Below, in pieces: positions 59,563 through 64,000 of a stretch of 64,000 bases of DNA; within the stretch, counting starts at the first letter, position 1; every line of letters begins with the position of its first letter. Made by a program: the position numbers and the translations under genes. Under the pieces are notes generated by a model, which was not told the DNA's origin, ran no database searches, and worked only from the letters and a program-made list of their open reading frames with translations. The stretch is from Streptomyces sp. CB02400 (GTDB taxonomy: Bacteria > Actinomycetota > Actinomycetes > Streptomycetales > Streptomycetaceae), in the NCBI RefSeq assembly GCF_001905725.1, contig NZ_LIWB01000001.1, forward strand, positions 803,871 to 867,870, in the 5' to 3' direction.

Positions 59563-60429
59563 CTACCGGGCCGTGCCGAAGTCCTGGGTCCAGTAGGAGC
59601 CGGGCTGGGCGAGACCGACACCGATCTCCTTGAAGGCGCAGTTGAGGATGTTCTCCTTGTGGCCGGGGCTGGCCATCCAGCCGGCCATCACCTGCTCGGG
59701 GGTGGAGTAGCCGTAGGCGACGTTCTCGCCGTAGGTGCTCCAGCCGTAGCCGGCGCGGGTGATGCGGTCGCCGGGGGAGGAGCCGTCCGACCCGGTGTGC
59801 GACATGTTGCCGCTCGCGGCCATGTCCTCGCTGTGGTCCTGCGCGGCCTTGGTGAGGGTGGCGTTCGCCTTCACCGGGGAGCAACCGGCCTTGCCGCGCT
59901 CGGCGTTGACGAGTTCCACGACCTTGGCGACGGCACCGGAGGCACCGGCGGGCTCGGGGGCCGAGGTGGTGGGCTTCGGAGCGGCCGTGGTGGGCTTCGG
60001 AGCCGCGGTCGTGGGCTTCGGAGAAGCCGTGGTGGGCTCGGGAGCGGCCGTGGTGGGCTTCGGAGCCGGGGTGGTGGGCTTGGAAGCGGGCTTGGAGGTG
60101 GCCGCCTCGGGGGCCTTCGTCTTCGGCTTGTGCGACGGCTTCGCGCCGCTGTCCTTCGGCGTACCGGGCTTCGAGGGGCTCGCGGTGGCGGTCGGCGTGT
60201 CCGACGGCAGGGCCGTCGGCTCACCGTGCTGCTGGCTGCTCCACCGGCTGTACCAGTCGGGGCCGCCCCACCTGTCCTCGGCCCCGGCCGCCGTGCCCCG
60301 GTCCTGCCGCTGTCCCTCGTCGGGCCAGTCCGTGCAGGCCATGGCGACCGAGGGTATGCCTATGACTCCTATGGCGACCGCCGCGACGACCGTCCGCCGG
60401 TACTGCTTCTGATGACGATGCTTTCCCAT
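59563..60429 (-). CDS. Secreted CAP (SCP/PR-1)-domain protein with Pro/Thr linker
   Basis: A 288-residue secreted protein. The signal peptide VVAAVAIGVIGIPSVAMA is followed by a long low-complexity linker of repeated (A/S)PKPTTA units (about 95-165). The CAP domain (about 168-288) contains VVELVNAERGKAGCSPVKAN, AQDHSEDMAASGNMSHTGSD, YGENVAYGYSTPEQVMAGWM and SPGHKENILNCAFKEIGVG with the His/Glu metal cluster. Bacterial CAP proteins are cell-surface proteins of unclear function. Confidence 0.93.
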   Translation of the reverse strand: MGKHRHQKQYRRTVVAAVAIGVIGIPSVAMACTDWPDEGQRQDRGTAAGAEDRWGGPDWYSRWSSQQHGEPTALPSDTPTATASPSKPGTPKDSGAKPSHKPKTKAPEAATSKPASKPTTPAPKPTTAAPEPTTASPKPTTAAPKPTTAAPKPTTSAPEPAGASGAVAKVVELVNAERGKAGCSPVKANATLTKAAQDHSEDMAASGNMSHTGSDGSSPGDRITRAGYGWSTYGENVAYGYSTPEQVMAGWMASPGHKENILNCAFKEIGVGLAQPGSYWTQDFGTAR

Positions 60430-60776
60430 GCGTGACCTCACCCCTGCTGTCCGGAGGCTGGTCATTCTTGGGACGCCCCGGCGCCGGGCGCAAAGGGCAT
60501 TCGTACTACCGCGCTTCGTAGGTCCACAGGGGGCTTGCGGCGGGCCGGAGAGCGTGCCGACCTGTCCGGGGCGGGCCCTTCGGCCCGCCTGCCGCCTCGT
60601 CAGAAAGCCTCATGCGGCGAAGGAGCGGCGGCCATCGGCTTTCCCTCCGGACACCCCCCGTCCCGCCCCCTTCCGCATTCACGGCAAGACGGACAAGTCC
60701 CCTATGTCGTCTGGGCGGTTTCTACTAAGCGACCCGCACAGATCGGCTACAGCGTGTGACAGATGTCACGGAACCA
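60430..60776. promoter_or_regulatory. 347-bp intergenic region with a Crp-like palindrome at 60755-60770
   Basis: No gene is seen. Near its right end TGTGACAGATGTCACG (GTG-N6-GTCAC) matches the cAMP-receptor-protein style consensus, including the relaxed Streptomyces form GTG-N6-GNCAC. It lies 326 bp upstream of the CAP-domain gene and directly after the stop of the next gene, so its target is uncertain. Confidence 0.4.
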
Positions 60777-61442
60777 TCAATTCCGGTTCTTCTCCAGGGC
60801 CGCCACCGCCTCTTTCGCGGCCTTGATGGCGCCCTTGTTGATCTCGTCCGTGCTCGGCGCCTTCTTCGACTCGAAGTCGCTGCCGTTGTACGTCACGATC
60901 ACCAGCGCGTTGGAGGCGCGGGCCACCACCACGCCCTCGCGTGTCTGCTGCTTGTCCTCGGTGGTGAGGTTCACGACGGAGTACGCCGCGTCCCCGAGCC
61001 CGGGGACCGAGCCCCCGCCGCTCTTGTCCTCCAGCCGCCCCTGGTACGACCGCTCCGCCGCCTCGTCCGACTCCAGCACCTCGAAGGAGACGTCGAGCCA
61101 GCGGTACTCGTAGCCCTTGAGCGCGTTCCAGGAACAGGTGCGGCGCAGCTTCGAGTCCGTGGACCGGATCTCCTTGCCGGCCGTCTTGGCGCCCGGCACA
61201 AGGGACTTGACGCTCTTCTCGGCGATGCTGTCGCACGGCACCGGCGCGGCGGTGTACGTCTTCGCCACCTGCGTCCGCGAAGGGGCGGACGCGGACTGGG
61301 TCTTCGTCTTCTCGGTCGGCTTGTCCGCGGCTTCCGGCGACGCGGACGGCGGGCCGGAGGACAGCGCCCAGCCGGCCGCGGCGAGGACGACCACCGGGGA
61401 CAGGCGTGCGGTCAGGGCGATCGGCAGAGGAAAGGAACGCAC
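60777..61442 (-). CDS. Secreted/anchored hypothetical protein, DUF3558-like
   Basis: A 221-residue protein from GTG 61442, with an N-terminal hydrophobic signal (LSPVVVLAAAGWALSSG) and a Ser/Thr/Lys linker. A globular domain holds two cysteines (VPCDSIAEKSVKSLV and RRTCSWNALKGYEYRWLDVS) likely forming a disulfide. This C...TCSW pattern is that of DUF3558-type exported actinobacterial proteins. Function unknown. Confidence 0.75.
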   Translation of the reverse strand: MRSFPLPIALTARLSPVVVLAAAGWALSSGPPSASPEAADKPTEKTKTQSASAPSRTQVAKTYTAAPVPCDSIAEKSVKSLVPGAKTAGKEIRSTDSKLRRTCSWNALKGYEYRWLDVSFEVLESDEAAERSYQGRLEDKSGGGSVPGLGDAAYSVVNLTTEDKQQTREGVVVARASNALVIVTYNGSDFESKKAPSTDEINKGAIKAAKEAVAALEKNRN

Positions 61443-61704
61443 GGCGCACTCTTCGTGGGGGACGGTGCGGAAGGGGGTCCGCACAGCGGACGGGACGCCA
61501 GTGTCACACGCGTTCCCGTGGTGCGGGAAGGGCCAACTCGCTCCGTAGAGGGGCGGTGACAGGGACGTACCGCCGGAGGTGCCGCCTTGCCTCAATTCCC
61601 CCCGTGAAGAGGCGATTTGCGTCCCGGTACGGGCCGGCTCCCCGGCGGTCACCTTTCGCGTGGCTGACGTGACCTCGGTTGCCGGTCAGCCGTCAAGGGC
61701 TGTC

Positions 61705-62499
61705 TCACCCGTCGGAGTCACGGGTGTCCACGGTGAGGGAGACCGAGCCCAGTCGGCCGAAGGACGCCTTCACCGGGCTGCCGGGCAGCAGGTCGACGGC
61801 GCCGGCCCAGGCGCCCGCGAGGACGACCTGGCCGGCGGTGATGCCGGTACCGTACGAGGCCAGGATGCGGGCGAGGCAGGCCACGGCCTCCGCCGGATGT
61901 CCCATCACCGCGGAGCCGGACGCCGTCTGTACGTGCTCGCCCGCCTGGAAGACCATCTGTTCCGCCGCGAGATCCGTGCCGTCCGGCGGGACGGGGGGAC
62001 CGAGCACCGCCATGGCCGACGACGCGTTGTCGGCCACGGTGTCCACCAGGCCGATGTCCCAGTGCTCGATCCGGCTGTCACAGATCTCCAGCGCCGGCAG
62101 GACCTCAGAAGAGGCGTCCAGCACGTCCCGCGCCGTCACGGAGTCACCGGCGAGGTCCTCGCCCAGCCGGAAGGCGAGTTCTCCCTCGACCTTCGGAGCG
62201 ATGAACCGGTCCGCGTCCACGCAGCAGCCGTCGAGCAGCATCATCCGGTCCGTGAGGTAGCCGAAGTCGGGCTGGTCGATCCCGAACATCCGCTGGATGG
62301 CCTCACTGGTGGCGCCGATCTTGTACCCGACCACCACGGCTCCGTCCGCCTCCTCCAGTGCGCGCAACTCGCGCTGGACGGCGTAGGCGTCCCCCAGGGT
62401 GAACCCGGGGTGGCGTGCGGAGATCCGCGGCACCGGGCGGCGTCCTCTCCTCGCCGTCAGGAGCTCGTCCGCGAGCTGCCGGTGAAGCCGTGCGTCCAT
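61705..62499 (-). CDS. 2-keto-4-pentenoate hydratase / FAH-superfamily enzyme
   Basis: A 264-residue FAH-like protein: YAVQRELRALEEADGAVVVG, KIGATSEAIQRMFGI, APKVEGELAFRLGEDL (metal-binding Glu residues), ALEICDSRIEHWDIGLVDTV and VMGHPAEAVACLA. Enzymes of this type hydrate 2-hydroxypenta-2,4-dienoates or decarboxylate oxalocrotonate. No aromatic meta-cleavage genes adjoin; it follows a methyltransferase and an ATP-grasp ligase gene on the same strand and may be a tailoring enzyme. ATG 62499. Confidence 0.9.
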   Translation of the reverse strand: MDARLHRQLADELLTARRGRRPVPRISARHPGFTLGDAYAVQRELRALEEADGAVVVGYKIGATSEAIQRMFGIDQPDFGYLTDRMMLLDGCCVDADRFIAPKVEGELAFRLGEDLAGDSVTARDVLDASSEVLPALEICDSRIEHWDIGLVDTVADNASSAMAVLGPPVPPDGTDLAAEQMVFQAGEHVQTASGSAVMGHPAEAVACLARILASYGTGITAGQVVLAGAWAGAVDLLPGSPVKASFGRLGSVSLTVDTRDSDG

Positions 62500-62525
62500 G
62501 CCGGTCCCCTGTTCCGCCCGGTCGG

Positions 62526-63530
62526 TCACTTGAACGCCACGAAGAGCCGGCCTCCCGGGAAGACCTGCGGTACGCACTGCACCTTCGCGAAGCCGGCCGC
62601 CCGGAACTTGTCCTCCCACTCCTGCTCGCTCGGCAGCCGGATGCCCATGAAGTCCGCGTGCAGGTAGGTGAACAGCGCGCTGAACTTCCGCTCACGGGGG
62701 CGCGGCGCGTAGGAGACCGCGTCGACCACCGCCATGAACCCGTTGGCCGCGAGCGCTTCCCGGCAACGGGCCAGCACCGCGTCGAGGACGGCCGGGTCCT
62801 GGTTGACGTCGTGCATGACGAAGCAGGCCTGGATGACGTCGGCGTCCTCGATCGGGGCGGGGTCGTCGACCAGGGACTCGATGGAGCACACGGCGACCTG
62901 GAGCCGGTCGTCCACCCCGGCCTGCGCGGCGGCCTCCCGCGCCGCCGCGCAGGCGGCCTCGCTGATGTCGAGCGCCACGCCGGTGCGGGTGGCGTCCCGT
63001 CGGAGCTGCTCGATCAGCAGGCGGCCGGCGCCCGCGCCGAGGTCCACGACCCGCTGCGCGCCGGCCGCCTCCACCCGGTCGAGCACGGGGGGATAGAAGG
63101 CCCGTTCACCGATCCAGCGCGAGCTGACCGCGACCCTGCGACCGTCGCGGCGGTGGTGCCGCGAGGCGGCCTCGCCGTCGGTGAAGAACTCCCGGACGTT
63201 CGTGATGAACGGGCTGTTCGCGTTCATCGCCCAGGACACGTAACCCGCCTGGTACCTGAGCGCCGGGTAGTCGTCCGAGACCCGGAAACGGCCGCCGGTC
63301 CCGGTGTCGGTGATCAGTCCGGCGGCGGCCAGGGCACGCAGGTACCCGGCGGCCCTGTCCTGCGGGACGGCGGCGTGCCCGGCCAGTTCGGCGGCGTCGA
63401 AACTGTCACCCGAGTCCAGCAGCCCGTCCACTCCGAGTTCGGCGCCGATCTGCAGGAGGGACGCGACCGCGGCGAGGTCGGCGGCGTACTCCAGCGAGGA
63501 TTCCGGAACCTCCGGCGTGACGGTGCTCAT
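62526..63530 (-). CDS. SAM-dependent methyltransferase with N-terminal dimerisation domain
   Basis: A 334-residue class I methyltransferase. The N-terminal winged-helix dimerisation domain (about 10-95) contains LLQIGAELGVDGLLDSGD and RAAGYLRALAAAGLITDTG. SAM motif I is RVVDLGAGAGRLLIEQL near residue 160 and motif IV ADVIQACFVMHDVNQDP near 230. It resembles small-molecule O-/C-methyltransferases of natural-product pathways. ATG 63530 with GGAG 8 nt upstream; 26 bp separate it from the hydratase gene. Confidence 0.88.
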   Translation of the reverse strand: MSTVTPEVPESSLEYAADLAAVASLLQIGAELGVDGLLDSGDSFDAAELAGHAAVPQDRAAGYLRALAAAGLITDTGTGGRFRVSDDYPALRYQAGYVSWAMNANSPFITNVREFFTDGEAASRHHRRDGRRVAVSSRWIGERAFYPPVLDRVEAAGAQRVVDLGAGAGRLLIEQLRRDATRTGVALDISEAACAAAREAAAQAGVDDRLQVAVCSIESLVDDPAPIEDADVIQACFVMHDVNQDPAVLDAVLARCREALAANGFMAVVDAVSYAPRPRERKFSALFTYLHADFMGIRLPSEQEWEDKFRAAGFAKVQCVPQVFPGGRLFVAFK

Positions 63531-63657
63531 GACGTGTCTCCTTCGTGGGGCCCCGGCGAACCGCCCGGACGGACACGTGCCCGTCCGGTACAGCAGCCGT
63601 TCCACGCGGACCGCCGTCCGTCACAATCCGAACCCGAATGGCCGCCGTGCGGCCGGC

Positions 63658-64000
63658 TCAGCGCGACGCCTGGTCCGCCAGGCCGTCCACCAGTTCCCGG
63701 AGCCCGCGCAGCAGCGCCGTGGCCTCGGCCCGGTCCGCCCCGATGCACACGGCGCCGAACTTCCCGTGGTCGTGGGCGGCGCTCATCGTGTGCAGCACCA
63801 CGCCCGTCGCGCGCGTGGGGTCGTAACCGAGCGGGGACCCGGTGACCGCGCGGATCAGTTGGGCCGGCCGCAGCCCCTTGTAGCGCGGGTCGATGATGGC
63901 GTCCGACGCCTCGTAGACGCGCTCGGAGCCGTCGGGTCCGCCGTGGACCAGCCGGCCGTCGGGCGTGGCGGGCGTGTCCAGGAGCCCCGAGGCGATGCCG
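63658..64000 (-). CDS. C-terminal part of a PGM1-type ATP-grasp peptide/carboxylate-amine ligase (partial)
   Basis: The minus-strand frame is open from the right edge to TGA at 63658-63660, giving 113 residues. It includes LRPAQLIRAVTGSPLGYDPT, RATGVVLHTMSAAHDHGKFG and AVCIGADRAEATALLRGLRE. The block ATGVVLH...HGKFG..CIG is the C-terminal signature of ATP-grasp proteins related to the pheganomycin peptide ligase PGM1. The ATP-binding core lies outside the window. It would be the upstream gene of the methyltransferase/hydratase operon. Confidence 0.65.
   Translation of the reverse strand, partial: GIASGLLDTPATPDGRLVHGGPDGSERVYEASDAIIDPRYKGLRPAQLIRAVTGSPLGYDPTRATGVVLHTMSAAHDHGKFGAVCIGADRAEATALLRGLRELVDGLADQASR

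Noticed and set aside
59940..60110. Regular short repeats resembling a CRISPR or satellite array
   Set aside because: They are in-frame codons of the Pro/Thr-rich linker of a secreted CAP-domain protein, without spacers.

Overview
The window looks like a stretch of Streptomyces chromosome. Base composition is very GC-rich with strong third-position G/C. There is a LuxR-type LAL regulator, an sIHF-like protein, a lasso peptide cluster with a citrulassin-type precursor, sugar ABC systems without their own ATPase, and leaderless TANNNT-N7-ATG promoters. No rRNA, tRNA or CRISPR array was seen.

Layout. (1) 1-3.6 kb: a stress block with the tail of a His-rich, possibly Spo0M-like protein, terB-like, a M56 peptidase/BlaI repressor pair, a GlsB-like membrane protein and terD. 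Two identical-architecture 16-bp BlaI-type palindromes tie blaI/glsB and terD together. (2) 3.6-18.5 kb: an accessory zone with much decay. It holds a GH32 fructosidase gene broken by an in-frame TGA, relics of IS110, Tn3, RHS and a serine recombinase, an sIHF paralogue and truncated SDR and P1-peptidase genes. Between them are apparently intact genes: Rrf2 regulator plus SnoaL-like protein, aldehyde dehydrogenase, LtrA, a LAL regulator and a possible PD-(D/E)XK nuclease. (3) 18.5-34.1 kb: a coherent galactan-utilisation island. Secreted GH53 galactanase, a binding-protein/permease uptake system, cytosolic GH35 beta-galactosidase and a CE7 esterase lead to a complete set for oxidative (De Ley-Doudoroff) galactose catabolism: SDR dehydrogenase, SMP-30 lactonase, galactonate dehydratase, KDGal kinase and KDPGal aldolase. 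A FadR-type GntR regulator and AT-rich operator-like sites flank it. (4) 34.3-36.9 kb: a truncated IS1380 element and an intact IS110-family element whose left end could encode a bridge RNA; they close the island. (5) 36.9-46.7 kb: housekeeping-like genes (fused PcaD/PcaC, MBL hydrolase, exonuclease III, DUF6278, an orphan amino-acid ABC ATPase, gamma-glutamyltransferase, ClpC-type unfoldase). (6) 46.8-51.6 kb: a complete lasso peptide operon in the order A-C-B1-B2-D; the core LLGRSGNDRLILSKN is a citrulassin-family sequence. (7) 52-53 kb: methionine aminopeptidase and a small XRE regulator diverging from back-to-back leaderless promoters around a palindrome. (8) 53.3-59.6 kb: a reductive pyrimidine catabolism/uptake operon behind a clear promoter and inverted-repeat operator. 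(9) 59.6-64 kb: two secreted proteins, then the end of a probable biosynthetic operon (ATP-grasp PGM1-type ligase, methyltransferase, FAH-family hydratase) cut by the window edge.

The region from terD to pcaDC (about 3.4-36.9 kb) reads as a hypervariable insertion zone between conserved blocks: IS relics at both ends, many pseudogenes and one complete acquired catabolic island. All functional calls come from reading translated sequence and motifs; no database search was possible.
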